DNA of 64,000 nt from Georgfuchsia toluolica (GCF_907163265.1 NZ_CAJQUM010000001.1:1860001-1924000), one strand, 5' to 3'. Positions 19,397 to 28,756 are shown, counted from the stretch's first letter. Numbers and translations: made by a program. Notes: generated by a model not told the origin, from the letters alone.

Positions 19397-20461
19397 CTAC
19401 GACTGGGTCAGAGGAGGCTTGGTAAAGCCACCAAATCGATCTTCCCACTTCTTGCTGATCAAAATGTCCATCAATTCAGAGCCGCGACCATCCTTCATGT
19501 TCTCCCGCTCTGCATGCAATACTGCCAGCACACGTTTGACCTCAGGCCCAAACAGCCCTTCAAGGATCTCAACCGGGATTCTGCTCTCAGCGGTGATTTC
19601 ACCGTCTTTCCCAAACCCGCGCACGCCCATGGGAGGAATATAGTAAATATTGGGAGTGGTGCCATATTCACCATGAAGCGGCAAGGCGACCTTCCATTTC
19701 TTGACCAGCTTGTGGACTTGGCTTTCCTTGTCGTCGAGGTAGCCGAAGCAGCGGACCCGGCCGGGACACTGCCGGTTACAGGCATTGGCGATGCCATTGT
19801 CGATGCGGGGGAAACAGAGAATGCACTTCTCACTCGTTTGCGATACTACATTAAAGTAGATGGCTTTGTAGGGGCAGGCCTCGAAACAATAACGATAGCC
19901 TTTGCAGCTCGTCTGATCAACGAGCACTATGCCGTCGTTTTCCCGTTTGTGAATCGCTCCGCGGGGGCAAGCGGCCAAGCAAGCCGGATTTGTGCAATGG
20001 TTGCACATTCGCGCAAAGTAGAAGAAATATGGGTTCGGCCAGTTTCCGGCACCCTGATCCTCATCCCAGTTGTATCCCCACTCGGGATCGTTGCCGGTAA
20101 CCTTGCTGGTTGGGCGCAACCGAACGCTCTGCCCCTTCCCCTCGTAATAGACCTCGTTGTGGTTGAACTGAAAATTGTCGCCAAAGTCGATCATCGAGGG
20201 CATCTTTCCCGGTTGCGCACGGGTTTTCAAGAAACCGCCGCCCTTTTTCTCATAGTCGCGCGGATAGCCCTTGCCGGGATAGGTCGTTACATTGGCCCAG
20301 CGCATATATTCGGTACCCGGGCGCCTGGTCCAAATATTCTTGCAGGCGACGACACATGTCTGGCACCCCAAACACTTGTTCAAGTCGATCACCGTCGCGA
20401 GCTGCCGCTTCGATTTTCTCAGTACTTTTTTGTCACCATTACCACCTGGCACGTATGTCAT
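19397..20461 (-). CDS. ebdB: Ethylbenzene-dehydrogenase-type beta subunit, four Fe-S clusters
   Basis: The protein has 354 residues. It carries four cysteine groups of the NarH/DdhB/EbdB type: CLGCQTCVVACK, CNHCTNPACLAACP, CKGYRYCFEACP and CILCFPR with CNRQCPGRVRC. In this family they hold three 4Fe-4S and one 3Fe-4S cluster; Tyr in KGYRYC replaces an expected cysteine, as is usual for the 3Fe-4S site. The subunit passes electrons from the Mo subunit to haem b. The ATG at 20461 is preferred, because the upstream ATG at 20473 overlaps the ribosome site GGAGG. It lies 30 bp after ebdA. There is no export signal, so it would travel with the TAT-bearing alpha subunit. Confidence 0.93.
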   Translation of the reverse strand: MTYVPGGNGDKKVLRKSKRQLATVIDLNKCLGCQTCVVACKNIWTRRPGTEYMRWANVTTYPGKGYPRDYEKKGGGFLKTRAQPGKMPSMIDFGDNFQFNHNEVYYEGKGQSVRLRPTSKVTGNDPEWGYNWDEDQGAGNWPNPYFFYFARMCNHCTNPACLAACPRGAIHKRENDGIVLVDQTSCKGYRYCFEACPYKAIYFNVVSQTSEKCILCFPRIDNGIANACNRQCPGRVRCFGYLDDKESQVHKLVKKWKVALPLHGEYGTTPNIYYIPPMGVRGFGKDGEITAESRIPVEILEGLFGPEVKRVLAVLHAERENMKDGRGSELMDILISKKWEDRFGGFTKPPLTQS

Positions 20462-20491
20462 ACCCACCTCCAATAACTTATCTGAAAACCG

Positions 20492-23443
20492 CTAAGCATT
20501 TTTATGACTTTCCAACTTCTGAATGCTCACGCGCACTCCCCGGTCGGTGGCCGGAGCCGGACTACCGTTCATGAAGTAATAGCGGAACTGTTCATACCCG
20601 CCCGCCAGATGAAGGGCCTTGGGCAATCCAATAAGCATAATGTCATAGGGCTTCCAGTCTTTGTACTGATAAGCCTCCCAGAAATACACTATGCATTGCT
20701 TCGGCTGAACGTTCGGCGCAACTCGAGCCATGATCTGACAGTCGGCGAAATCGTTGAACATCTTCACCATTTCACCATCCTTGATGCCGAGTGCCGCCGC
20801 ATCCTTGTCGTTGATGTGCACCACCGGCTGACCACGGTGCAGCCTCGACAAAAAAGTATTGGAAAGGTGCATGGAATGAATACTCACCCTGGGGTGTCCT
20901 CCCGTGACCTGGAAAGGGTGGTCGCCGCCTAACATCGGGGGGTCCTTGTGGACCGGCAGCGCCTCGCCGGCTTCCATATACCAATTGTGGTCAAAGTAGA
21001 ATTGCGCTCGCCGCGTGTGGGTCGGGAATACCTTCTTTTCTTCGACATGCCAGCGCATGGGGTAGATGGGCTTGTTTGGCTCGACTTCATTGGCGTGGGC
21101 GTATTTTGAAACACCCGCCCCCATGCTCAGGAACCTGGTCGAGCCTTCCTTCTTGAACTTTTCATAGCTATAGTCGGCAGCGAAAACGCCCACAGCCTTG
21201 TTGATATCCACCATTTCCTTCAGACAGTCCTCATTGGTCAGAAGCTGCCCGTTCATGGTGAATTTGCTATGCAGTTCGTCGTAGCGGCGCTTCTTCCCGT
21301 TGTGATCGGTGAATTCCGTAAGCCCCCTGGCCTTGGCACGTTCTTCTATCTTCTTGAAAATAAGCGCTATGGCATCCCACTCTTCCTTGCACTCGCCGGG
21401 AGGCGGCACCGACCGATCCACAAAGGTGAAAAACGGGTTGCCACTACAGGGCGTAGTCATTTCGTGTTTCTCGTAGTACCACGCGCAGGGCATGACGATA
21501 TCCGCATACATGGCCGAAGATGACATCCTGACCTCAAGGGCGAAAATCATCTTCAGTTTGGGGAATAGCACCTCCGGAAACATCTTGGCGCCGCTGCGTT
21601 TCCTTCGCATCGGATTCTGCGACAGAATCATATAGACTTGAGGCGGATTGTCCTTCGCCGGACGAAGGTGATCCTTGGTCCACCAGCCCTTGTCTATCGC
21701 CTCTTGCAAATATCCACCGAAGGTATTCTTGAGAGCCGGATCCTGCCAAGCCTTGTTGTCCCACAGTTGGTTGTAGCCCACGTGGTAGTAAAGCCAAAAC
21801 GCCGGCGGTACCAGACCCACGGCAGAAGTCACGGCTTTATAGAATTCGATGTTGCCCATCTCGTCGGTGGCCGTAGGATCCGTAGCCATCGTGCGCTTAT
21901 GAAAATCCTCGGCCATCTGGTGGAGTGCAGCCATGCCTCCCTGCGCCACGGGTTTATCCATGACGCCGAGGAAGACCATATTGTCATCGGAATAGGCCCA
22001 GGCGAAGGACCCGGTCCCTGGCTTGCCCCAATTGCCGCTCAGCGCCATCGCCAGGTGCAGACTGCGCTCAAACAGGTCGCCGTGGTAACTCTTGGCGGAG
22101 GTAAATCCGATGTAACACGAGGCACGCTTCTTGGAAAGCTTGCGCCCCAATTCCCGGATCAGGGATGGCGGTACGCCGCTCTTGGCGCTGGCCTTTTCCG
22201 GCGTGTAGTCTTTCAAATGTTCCTTGAGCCGCTCGAACACCGTCTGCACCTGCACTGTCGAACCATTTTGCAGCTTGACGTTAAACGTTCCTTCCAGGGC
22301 CGGCGTATGCTCCAGCTTCAGGGTGCCCCGCAGCGCCTGGCGCAACACGCCATCCTTCTCGTCCATGAAATAGAACTGCTTTTCGAACCCGCCTTCGACC
22401 TCAGCGGCACTGAGGAACTTCCCCGTGTCCGTGCGGACAAGGAAAGGTAGATCGGTTTGTTCGCTGGCAAATTGGCGATTGATCAGCTTTTCATCGATCA
22501 TGACTTTGCAGAGGCCAAGCCAGAAGGCGGCGTCGCGGCCAACCTTGACGGGAACGTGAATATCGGCGCCGGGCGTGGTGGGATTCAAATCGGGCGCCAC
22601 GACCACGACCTCCGCTCCCTTGTAGCGAGCCTCGGTCATGAAGTGATAACTGGACGGATAAGTGTACGACCAGTTGCTGCAGACCATGAAAATGAGTTCT
22701 GAATCCAGGAGGTTATCGGCAGAGTAACCCATATGCATCTTGCCGAAGGTAAGATACGTCCCCATGTAGGTATCGCCGATATCTATATTGATGTCGGGAG
22801 ATACGCCGTCCATCATATAGGTCATCCGGAAACCAGCTCCCCAGGCAATGGAACCGGCATGTACGTGTGGCGCGTCCAGGACGAATCCATCCGTTGTTCC
22901 CTGGCTCTCGAAGCTGTCAATGATCGAATCGGCAACGTCCGTCGCGGCTTCATCCCACGATACGCGCTTCCACTTGCCTTCGCCGCGCCTGCCTACGCGT
23001 TTGAGCGGATACTTGACCCGCTCATCGCCATAGAGATTGTTGTTGAATGAAGCCCCTTTTTGGCATCCCAATGGCTTGAAATCCACGTGATCCGCGCTAC
23101 AGGCGTTATTGTGCGCCGCCTGCTCTTCCCGCCAGACGATGCCATTTCTGACGTAGATATAAAACTTGCATGAGCCCTGGGGCCAACAGATGTTCAGATG
23201 CGAGCCCCAAGTCACTTTGTCCCATTTCCACACATTCCGGTAAACATCTTCCCACTTCTGGTATTGCGGTGTATTGATTCCGGCCAGCGCCTCTTTAACA
23301 AAACCAGGCGTCAGTCCTGTCGTGAGCGAAACCAATGACAGCGAAAGCACACCCGCCCCACTGCGTTTCATGAAATCGCGCCGGCTCTGGTCGACCACTA
23401 CCGGCACTCCTGCTTCTGCCAAATCCGTTTTCGTCGTACTCAT
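20492..23443 (-). CDS. ebdA: Ethylbenzene dehydrogenase-type molybdopterin alpha subunit
   Basis: The protein has 983 residues, a type II DMSO-reductase-family subunit. The twin-arginine motif SRRDFMK (20-26) precedes a hydrophobic stretch, so the folded enzyme is exported to the periplasm. His82, Cys86, Cys92 and Cys127 are the likely ligands of the FS0 cluster. Asp224 in IGDTYMG is the probable Mo-ligating aspartate. The enzyme hydroxylates ethylbenzene to (S)-1-phenylethanol with water. AGGAGG lies 7 bases before the ATG at 23443. Neighbouring ped and apcABCDE make ethylbenzene (or a close alkylbenzene) the likely substrate; steroid C25 and p-cymene dehydrogenases are close relatives. Confidence 0.92.
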   Translation of the reverse strand: MSTTKTDLAEAGVPVVVDQSRRDFMKRSGAGVLSLSLVSLTTGLTPGFVKEALAGINTPQYQKWEDVYRNVWKWDKVTWGSHLNICWPQGSCKFYIYVRNGIVWREEQAAHNNACSADHVDFKPLGCQKGASFNNNLYGDERVKYPLKRVGRRGEGKWKRVSWDEAATDVADSIIDSFESQGTTDGFVLDAPHVHAGSIAWGAGFRMTYMMDGVSPDINIDIGDTYMGTYLTFGKMHMGYSADNLLDSELIFMVCSNWSYTYPSSYHFMTEARYKGAEVVVVAPDLNPTTPGADIHVPVKVGRDAAFWLGLCKVMIDEKLINRQFASEQTDLPFLVRTDTGKFLSAAEVEGGFEKQFYFMDEKDGVLRQALRGTLKLEHTPALEGTFNVKLQNGSTVQVQTVFERLKEHLKDYTPEKASAKSGVPPSLIRELGRKLSKKRASCYIGFTSAKSYHGDLFERSLHLAMALSGNWGKPGTGSFAWAYSDDNMVFLGVMDKPVAQGGMAALHQMAEDFHKRTMATDPTATDEMGNIEFYKAVTSAVGLVPPAFWLYYHVGYNQLWDNKAWQDPALKNTFGGYLQEAIDKGWWTKDHLRPAKDNPPQVYMILSQNPMRRKRSGAKMFPEVLFPKLKMIFALEVRMSSSAMYADIVMPCAWYYEKHEMTTPCSGNPFFTFVDRSVPPPGECKEEWDAIALIFKKIEERAKARGLTEFTDHNGKKRRYDELHSKFTMNGQLLTNEDCLKEMVDINKAVGVFAADYSYEKFKKEGSTRFLSMGAGVSKYAHANEVEPNKPIYPMRWHVEEKKVFPTHTRRAQFYFDHNWYMEAGEALPVHKDPPMLGGDHPFQVTGGHPRVSIHSMHLSNTFLSRLHRGQPVVHINDKDAAALGIKDGEMVKMFNDFADCQIMARVAPNVQPKQCIVYFWEAYQYKDWKPYDIMLIGLPKALHLAGGYEQFRYYFMNGSPAPATDRGVRVSIQKLESHKNA

Positions 23444-23543
23444 ATATGCATCCTCCTGTTCCTTACACCGTCCGAGCAGATGCTTCAGCCGGATCAAATT
23501 TACGAGAAACTTTAAGGCACCTGTTTCTGTTATCTATGTTTCG

Positions 23544-24509
23544 TTATAAGTCGAGTATGAGCATCTTGCCCCTGGCTCGCGAACAGCAGGGCGTGAACTG
23601 GTCGTTCTGCAATTTCTCTTCGGCAGTCAGATAATGGTCGCGGTGCTCGGGTGTGCCATCGAGCACGCGCGTCACGCACGTGCCGCAGACGCCGCGCTGG
23701 CAGGCGACATCGATATCGATGCCGCGCTTCTTCAGGATATTGGTCACGGCCTGACCCGGAGGAATGGTAATGATCTCGCCGGTACTGGCGATCTCGACAT
23801 CGAAGGCAGTATCGCCCGAAGTATCCAGTGCCGGAGCGCCGAAATATTCGTAATGCACGTTCTCCGACCGCCAGCCGCAGTCTTTGGCCATCTTGCAGAC
23901 ATGGTCGATGAAGCCGGTCGGACCGCAGACATAGAGATGCGTGCTGTGGTCTGGCACGTCGAGGAGATACGCCAGGTCGAGTTTCTGCTCCTCGTCGCCG
24001 TCATCAAAATGATAGTGCGTCTGGCGGGCGAAGTCCGAGGCGGCAATTCGGTCGCGAAAGGCGATGCGATCCTCGCTCCTGGCGCAGTAGTGCATCTCGA
24101 AATCGGCGCCGGTGTGCGCCAGCCGCTCGGCCATGCAGAGCATTGGCGTGATGCCGATGCCGCCGGCGAACAGCAGGCTGCGTCTTGCGCGTACCAGCGG
24201 AAAGTGATTCTTTGGCGTGCTGATCTCGATCAGGTCGCCTTCCTGAATAGTGTCGTGGATCGCCACCGAACCGCCGCGCGAGGCCGGATCGCGCAGCACG
24301 CCGATCAGATAGCGATGACGTTCCTCCGGGTGGTTGCACAAGGAGTATTGGCGAATCAGATCCGGTCCGATATGCACGTCGATGTGCGAGCCGGCGGAAA
24401 ATGCTGGTAGCATTCCGCTATCGGCGCGGCCCAGTTCCAGGCTGACGATGTCAGTGGCTTCCCGCCGCTTGCGCAGCACCTTGACGCTAAGTGTTGTCAT
24501 CTGTCCCAT
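23544..24509 (-). CDS. FAD/2Fe-2S oxidoreductase, phthalate-dioxygenase-reductase type
   Basis: The protein has 321 residues: an FAD-binding beta-barrel with RQYSLCNHP (flavin motif), an NAD-binding domain with AGGIGITPMLCMAERL and CGPTGFID, and a C-terminal plant-type ferredoxin with CQRGVCGTCVTRVLDG followed by CC near the end. The family passes electrons from NAD(P)H to oxygenases. It lies between the cytochrome c gene (8-bp gap) and ebdA (100-bp gap) on the same strand. A dedicated reductase of this type is unexpected for ethylbenzene dehydrogenase, which gives off rather than takes electrons. Start at 24509 or at the next ATG (24500). Confidence 0.88.
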   Translation of the reverse strand: MGQMTTLSVKVLRKRREATDIVSLELGRADSGMLPAFSAGSHIDVHIGPDLIRQYSLCNHPEERHRYLIGVLRDPASRGGSVAIHDTIQEGDLIEISTPKNHFPLVRARRSLLFAGGIGITPMLCMAERLAHTGADFEMHYCARSEDRIAFRDRIAASDFARQTHYHFDDGDEEQKLDLAYLLDVPDHSTHLYVCGPTGFIDHVCKMAKDCGWRSENVHYEYFGAPALDTSGDTAFDVEIASTGEIITIPPGQAVTNILKKRGIDIDVACQRGVCGTCVTRVLDGTPEHRDHYLTAEEKLQNDQFTPCCSRARGKMLILDL

Positions 24510-24516
24510 GGTCGAC

Positions 24517-25254
24517 TCAGCGCAGGCCGGCAATGTAGTCTGACAGGGCCTCGATTTCTTCCTCAGTCAGCCTGTAGGTAATATCGCGCATCATTCTGTT
24601 CGGGTCGTTGGTCCGGTAGCCGGCACGGAAGTTTTTCAGCTGTTTCAGCGTGTAATTGGCTAATTGTCCGGAGAGCCGCGGAAACTGTGCCGGCAGGCCG
24701 TCGCCCGTCGGGCCGTGGCAACCGGCACAAGACGGCACATGTCGCACCGCATCTCCCACCCGATATAAGCGTTGCGCCGCCTCAAACCCTTCGCCGCTCT
24801 TGGTCACGGAATCCGCCGACTTGCGCGTCTGCTCGCTGAAATACACAGCCACGGCCTTCATGTCGGCATCGGTCAAGTCCTTCACCATGCCGTTCATCAC
24901 CACAAAATAGAGCGGATTGGTCCGCTCCGGCAACTTGCCCTCCGGTGAAGCGATATAAACCAGATCGGAGGGGGTCGGATACATCGGGTTGGATGGCCCT
25001 GCTGGTTTGCCGTCGGTCGCCTTGAAGTTGCGCAACTGTTTGTACAGATAGTCGGCGTGTTGTCCCGCCAGCTTCGGCACCGTCGGCTTCACGCTGTTGC
25101 CGTCATCGCCGTGGCAGCCCCCGCATTGCTTCTTCACCAATTGTTTGACTTTAGTGTCGGCATTGGCATCGGTTTTGGCTTCGTCGGCGCTCCAGGCAGG
25201 ACTAGCAGTCACGAGTACGCTGGCAAAAACCGCCAGAAATAGCGTTTGCTTCAT
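24517..25254 (-). CDS. Periplasmic dihaem cytochrome c (c4-like)
   Basis: The protein has 245 residues. It starts with a Sec signal peptide (MKQTLFLAVFASVLVTASPAWSA, cleavage after about residue 23). There are two c-type haem sites: CGGCH in the first half and CAGCH in the second, each followed by a methionine-bearing domain (NPMYP, NRMMRD). The two-domain layout is that of cytochrome c4. It lies 10 bp after the haem b gene and would be a natural periplasmic electron carrier between the dehydrogenase, the bc1 complex and a terminal reductase; the partner is inferred from gene order. Confidence 0.9.
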   Translation of the reverse strand: MKQTLFLAVFASVLVTASPAWSADEAKTDANADTKVKQLVKKQCGGCHGDDGNSVKPTVPKLAGQHADYLYKQLRNFKATDGKPAGPSNPMYPTPSDLVYIASPEGKLPERTNPLYFVVMNGMVKDLTDADMKAVAVYFSEQTRKSADSVTKSGEGFEAAQRLYRVGDAVRHVPSCAGCHGPTGDGLPAQFPRLSGQLANYTLKQLKNFRAGYRTNDPNRMMRDITYRLTEEEIEALSDYIAGLR

Positions 25255-25264
25255 CGATATGCTC

Positions 25265-25987
25265 CTAGGATTCCAGTTCCAGTTCGGTCCAGTCGATCGA
25301 AAATGCTTTGATGCCAGCGCGTTCCTGGTTTTCGCCACGCCATAGCGCAAAACCCACACCGGTCGTTTTGCCGGCCACAAGCGGGGCGGCATCCTTGCCG
25401 CCATCCAGGGGGCGCGCAATGACGAGATGCCATGTCGGTCCATCCGCTGCCACCCGCACGGAACTTTTCAGCTCGGGCCCCGGACGTGACGAACCGATTC
25501 CGGTTGCGATCATCGAGACAGCCTCCTTCTTGTCAGCGCTCCAGCGGAGGTAATGAATCGGCGCATCCTTGTCACCCATCAACGCCAGCACAGGGCGATT
25601 CCTCACCGGCAAGGCAATTGCAAAGGCATTGGGGAATACTGCCAGAGGATCTATTTCGACTGGAGTCTGCTTGCCTAGTGCTTGATGCGTTTCCCAGGCG
25701 GCAGCTTCCAGCGCATTCATGTCGCCTGGAGTCTTGAATGGGGCCGGCTTGCTGCTGTCTGTCCAACTCGCGCGCAACGCCCACTTCTTCCCGTCATGCA
25801 CGCTCGCAACGATAATTTTCTGCGTCTGCCCATAAGGCCTTTTTTCCCACGAATTGCGGATATAGTCTGTCGGCTGCATCTGCAGCGGGGTCGGGATCAT
25901 ATCGACTTGTGTCGTCCGAACCCGCGCCCAATGTGCCGAGGCGGGGGACAAATAGTCCTCGATGCTTTCCACGCGTTGCGTTTCCAT
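25265..25987 (-). CDS. Haem b gamma-like protein of the ethylbenzene dehydrogenase family
   Basis: The protein has 240 residues of the ethylbenzene-dehydrogenase-related haem-binding family (EbdC/DdhC/SerC type). Typical segments are FPNAFAIALPVRNRPVLALMGD and a C-terminal GIKAFSIDW. By analogy with the known Met/Lys haem ligation in EbdC, Met137 and Lys227 are candidate ligands. No Sec or TAT signal is visible, which fits export together with EbdA and EbdB. AGGAG before the ATG at 25987 sets the start. It lies between petC and the cytochrome c gene, some 2 kb upstream of ebdA, instead of between ebdB and ebdD. It may be the missing gamma subunit or a bc1-linked electron carrier. Confidence 0.8.
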   Translation of the reverse strand: METQRVESIEDYLSPASAHWARVRTTQVDMIPTPLQMQPTDYIRNSWEKRPYGQTQKIIVASVHDGKKWALRASWTDSSKPAPFKTPGDMNALEAAAWETHQALGKQTPVEIDPLAVFPNAFAIALPVRNRPVLALMGDKDAPIHYLRWSADKKEAVSMIATGIGSSRPGPELKSSVRVAADGPTWHLVIARPLDGGKDAAPLVAGKTTGVGFALWRGENQERAGIKAFSIDWTELELES

Positions 25988-26056
25988 TATCTTGTCTCCT
26001 GTCGTTTTTTAACCAGCGCACGAGCTTATGCAAGCTCACGTAAACTCATCCATGGC

Positions 26057-26815
26057 TCATGCAACTCGCCGCGGTGCGCGCAGTTTCTTCCCCGCCGGCT
26101 TGAGGACGATGGCGAAGCCCAGCAGTACGCCCATACCAATCAACACGTAGATGCTCAGAGGCCGCCGTTGTTTCGCCGAGGGCTCGCTCATGTACTTGAG
26201 AAAAGCGACCAGGTCGGCCACCATGATGTCATATTGATCCGGCGTCAGCTTGCCGGGCTTCAGTAACTGCAGCTTGCCGTCCTGGCCCAGCACCTGCTCG
26301 CCTTGCTCTTTCCACAGCACGTGATGCATCGCCACATTCGGGAAAACGACGTTGTTCCAGCTACTGGGGCGCATCGGATCGCGGTAGAAGCTGCGCAGAT
26401 AGGTGTAGATCCAGTCTTCTCCGGGACCCAGATCCGAGTGCCGCGCCCGTACCGTCAAGCTGTGATCCGGCGGCACCACACCAAACCAGCGTTTGGCATC
26501 GGCATGCCACAGCGCCACATTCATCGGCTCGCCGATCTTGCCTTTGTCGAACATCAGTTCTTCCTTGATCTGCTGCTCGGTAAAGCCGATTTCCTCCAGC
26601 CGGTTAAAGCGCATTAAAGAAGCCGAATGGCAGGTCAGGCAGTACTTGGTAAAAATCCGAGCACCGTTTTGCAGCGCTTTTTGATCCTGGCTGCGGTCCG
26701 GCGCATGGTCGAGGTGAATTTCCGGGGCCGGTTTCACCGGTGCGGCAATGGACAAAAACGGCGCCAGAAGCAGCGCCAGCAGGAGGCGCTTCAGGTTCAT
26801 TTGTTTCAGGTTCAT
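26057..26815 (-). CDS. petC: Cytochrome c1 of the bc1 complex
   Basis: The protein has 252 residues. It starts with a Sec signal (residues 1-25), has one haem c site CLTCH early in the mature part, the WHADAKRWFGVVPPDHSL region typical of cytochrome c1, and a C-terminal membrane anchor (IYVLIGMGVLLGFAIVLKP). Cytochrome c1 receives electrons from the Rieske protein and passes them to soluble cytochrome c. The ATG overlaps the petB stop as ATGA and GGGAG precedes it; a second ATG 15 bases on is possible. It is the last gene of petABC and is followed after 69 bp by the haem b gene. Confidence 0.95.
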   Translation of the reverse strand: MNLKQMNLKRLLLALLLAPFLSIAAPVKPAPEIHLDHAPDRSQDQKALQNGARIFTKYCLTCHSASLMRFNRLEEIGFTEQQIKEELMFDKGKIGEPMNVALWHADAKRWFGVVPPDHSLTVRARHSDLGPGEDWIYTYLRSFYRDPMRPSSWNNVVFPNVAMHHVLWKEQGEQVLGQDGKLQLLKPGKLTPDQYDIMVADLVAFLKYMSEPSAKQRRPLSIYVLIGMGVLLGFAIVLKPAGKKLRAPRRVA

Positions 26816-27990
26816 TGCATACTCCCATTGGCATCGTTCTTGGACTTGTCCAGGCGACTGTAGATGGGCATTAACAGGAAGAAGCCAAAGTAGATGGCCG
26901 TGCATATCTGCGCCAGCATCAAACGCTGCGGGGTAGTCGGCACAGTTCCCAGATAGCTCAGGGCGACGAAGGCGATAACAAAAAGGGCGAGAGCAATTTT
27001 GAAGATGGGACCTTTCTTCCGAATCATCTGACCCCGACTTTTGTCCAGCCAGGGCAAGGCCGCAAAGATCACCATCGCCAGCAGCATGCCGATCACGCCC
27101 CAGAACTTGGCGCTAATGCCGAACAGCGGATAAGTAATGGCGCGCAGGATGGAATAATAGGGAGTGAAATACCACAGCGGCGCGATATGCTTCGGCGTCA
27201 CTAGCGAATTGGCCTGGGTAAAGTTGTTGTACTCGATGAAATAGCCGCCCGCCTCAGGCGCCAGAAAGACGAGCGCCGCGCAGATCAGGAAGAAGCCAAG
27301 GAAGTAGCGCAGATCCTTCATCGTGTAGGGCACGTGCTTGAGCAGCATCCAACACACGAGCGCCGGGAAGGCAATCACATGGAAAGAGAAGAAGCGGTTC
27401 AGCGTGGCATCGCTGACGACGTAGTCGCCGCGCAGCCAGATGGTGAACTTCGGACCGAGGAAAGGTATCTGCGAGAAGGCGTTGATGATGACTTGCGCCG
27501 CCCAGAAAGACAGTTGTCCCCATGGCATCAGATAGCCGACGAAGGTCTGCGCCACCAGCGCCAGGAAGATCAGCATGCCGAACAACCAGGTCAACTCGCG
27601 CGGTTTGAGAAAGGAGCTGTAGAGGACGCTGCGGTACATATGCAGATAAACCAGAACCAGGAGCGCCGAGGCGCCGGTCGAGTGCAGGTAGCGAATCAGC
27701 CAGCCCCAGGGAACGTCGCGCATGATGTATTCAACGCTGGCGAAGGCCACGGGGATGCCCGCTTCGTTGAGCGAGGCATCCGGCTTGTAGTGCATGGTAA
27801 GAAAGATGCCGGTGATCAGTTGGTTGATCAGGACGAGAATCGCCAGAGTCCCCATGAAGGACCATAAATTGACGTTCTTCGGCGCATAGTAGGTGGCCAG
27901 CCGGGTGTTGGCTTTCCAGGTAGCCGTCATCGGCGTGCGTTCGTCGATCCAGGCGACGAGATTGCGTAGCTTGACTGTGAGCGTAGTCAT
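26812..27990 (-). CDS. petB: Cytochrome b of the bc1 complex
   Basis: The protein has 392 residues, a full-length bacterial cytochrome b with eight membrane helices. The four haem-ligating histidines are visible as two pairs, in RYLHSTGASALLVLVYLHMYR and FSFHVIAFPALVCWMLLKH. The quinol-oxidation-site motif is PLW in HIAPLWYFTPYYS, in place of the common PEW; related changes (PVW) are usual in beta- and gammaproteobacteria. It lies 5 bp after petA and overlaps petC by 4 bp, so the three form an operon. Inner membrane. Confidence 0.96.
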   Translation of the reverse strand: MTTLTVKLRNLVAWIDERTPMTATWKANTRLATYYAPKNVNLWSFMGTLAILVLINQLITGIFLTMHYKPDASLNEAGIPVAFASVEYIMRDVPWGWLIRYLHSTGASALLVLVYLHMYRSVLYSSFLKPRELTWLFGMLIFLALVAQTFVGYLMPWGQLSFWAAQVIINAFSQIPFLGPKFTIWLRGDYVVSDATLNRFFSFHVIAFPALVCWMLLKHVPYTMKDLRYFLGFFLICAALVFLAPEAGGYFIEYNNFTQANSLVTPKHIAPLWYFTPYYSILRAITYPLFGISAKFWGVIGMLLAMVIFAALPWLDKSRGQMIRKKGPIFKIALALFVIAFVALSYLGTVPTTPQRLMLAQICTAIYFGFFLLMPIYSRLDKSKNDANGSMQ

Positions 27991-27995
27991 AGCGG

Positions 27996-28610
27996 TTAGG
28001 CTTTCTTGGTGTTGTTCTCTTCGCCGATGATGAGCTTGCCATCACCAACGAATCGGTAGGGAGGAACTTCCAGGTTGGCCGGCGCCAGTTTGTCCTTGAA
28101 CACCCGTCCAGCCAGGTCATAGGTGGAACTGTGACAGGGACAGTAGAAGCCGCCTTCCCAGTCCGCGTCGATGCCGGATTCGATCCCTTTGACGAATTTC
28201 GGCGTCGGCGAACAGCCCAAATGCGTGCACACATTCAGCGCCACCATGATCGACGGCTTGATCGAACGCGTCTCGTTCTGGCAGTACTTGGGCTGTACCG
28301 AGTTCTCCGACATCGGATCCACGACCCGTGCCGCCGTTGCCTTCAGCGATTCCAGCATCTCCGGTGTGCGATGCAGTATCCACACCGGCCTGCCGCGCCA
28401 TTCCACGGTCACTATCTGTCCGGGCTTCAAGCGGCTGATATCCACTTCCACCGGCGCGCCGGCTGCTTTGGCCCGCTCCGACGGCTGCATGCTTTCTATG
28501 AAGGGTGTCACCGAGACAGCCAAGGCGCCTATCCCCGCCACTCCTCCTGCAGTCGCCACCACCTTCATCAGGCTGCGCCGACTGTCGTCTATTGTTTCTT
28601 TGTTAGTCAT
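27996..28610 (-). CDS. petA: Rieske Fe-S protein of the bc1 complex
   Basis: The protein has 204 residues. The N-terminus has SRRSLMK followed by a hydrophobic segment (about residues 17-38), a TAT-type anchor as usual for Rieske proteins. The 2Fe-2S ligands are in CTHLGC and CPCHSS. It is the first gene of petABC, and possibly of a long transcript through the haem b protein, the cytochrome c, the reductase and ebdABD, since all gaps to ebdA are short. The promoter should lie in the 540-bp region upstream, which also holds the first copy of the repeated relic. Confidence 0.96.
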   Translation of the reverse strand: MTNKETIDDSRRSLMKVVATAGGVAGIGALAVSVTPFIESMQPSERAKAAGAPVEVDISRLKPGQIVTVEWRGRPVWILHRTPEMLESLKATAARVVDPMSENSVQPKYCQNETRSIKPSIMVALNVCTHLGCSPTPKFVKGIESGIDADWEGGFYCPCHSSTYDLAGRVFKDKLAPANLEVPPYRFVGDGKLIIGEENNTKKA

Positions 28611-28756
28611 ACGTTAACCCTCATCAACAATTAAATTGCTTAACCGTCGTTGTTGTGTAGTCCCCTCTTCGCTTTAGAGGGGGACTGTTCTTGCAACTGA
28701 TCGCAGGCAAGTGCCTTCTATCTTTTTTATCGATTTTGGTTAGTGATTTTGGTTAG

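Noticed and set aside
23484-23497. FNR-like box (TTGATCCGGCTGAA on the minus strand) upstream of ebdA
   Set aside because: One half matches but the other departs in two positions; not enough for a call.
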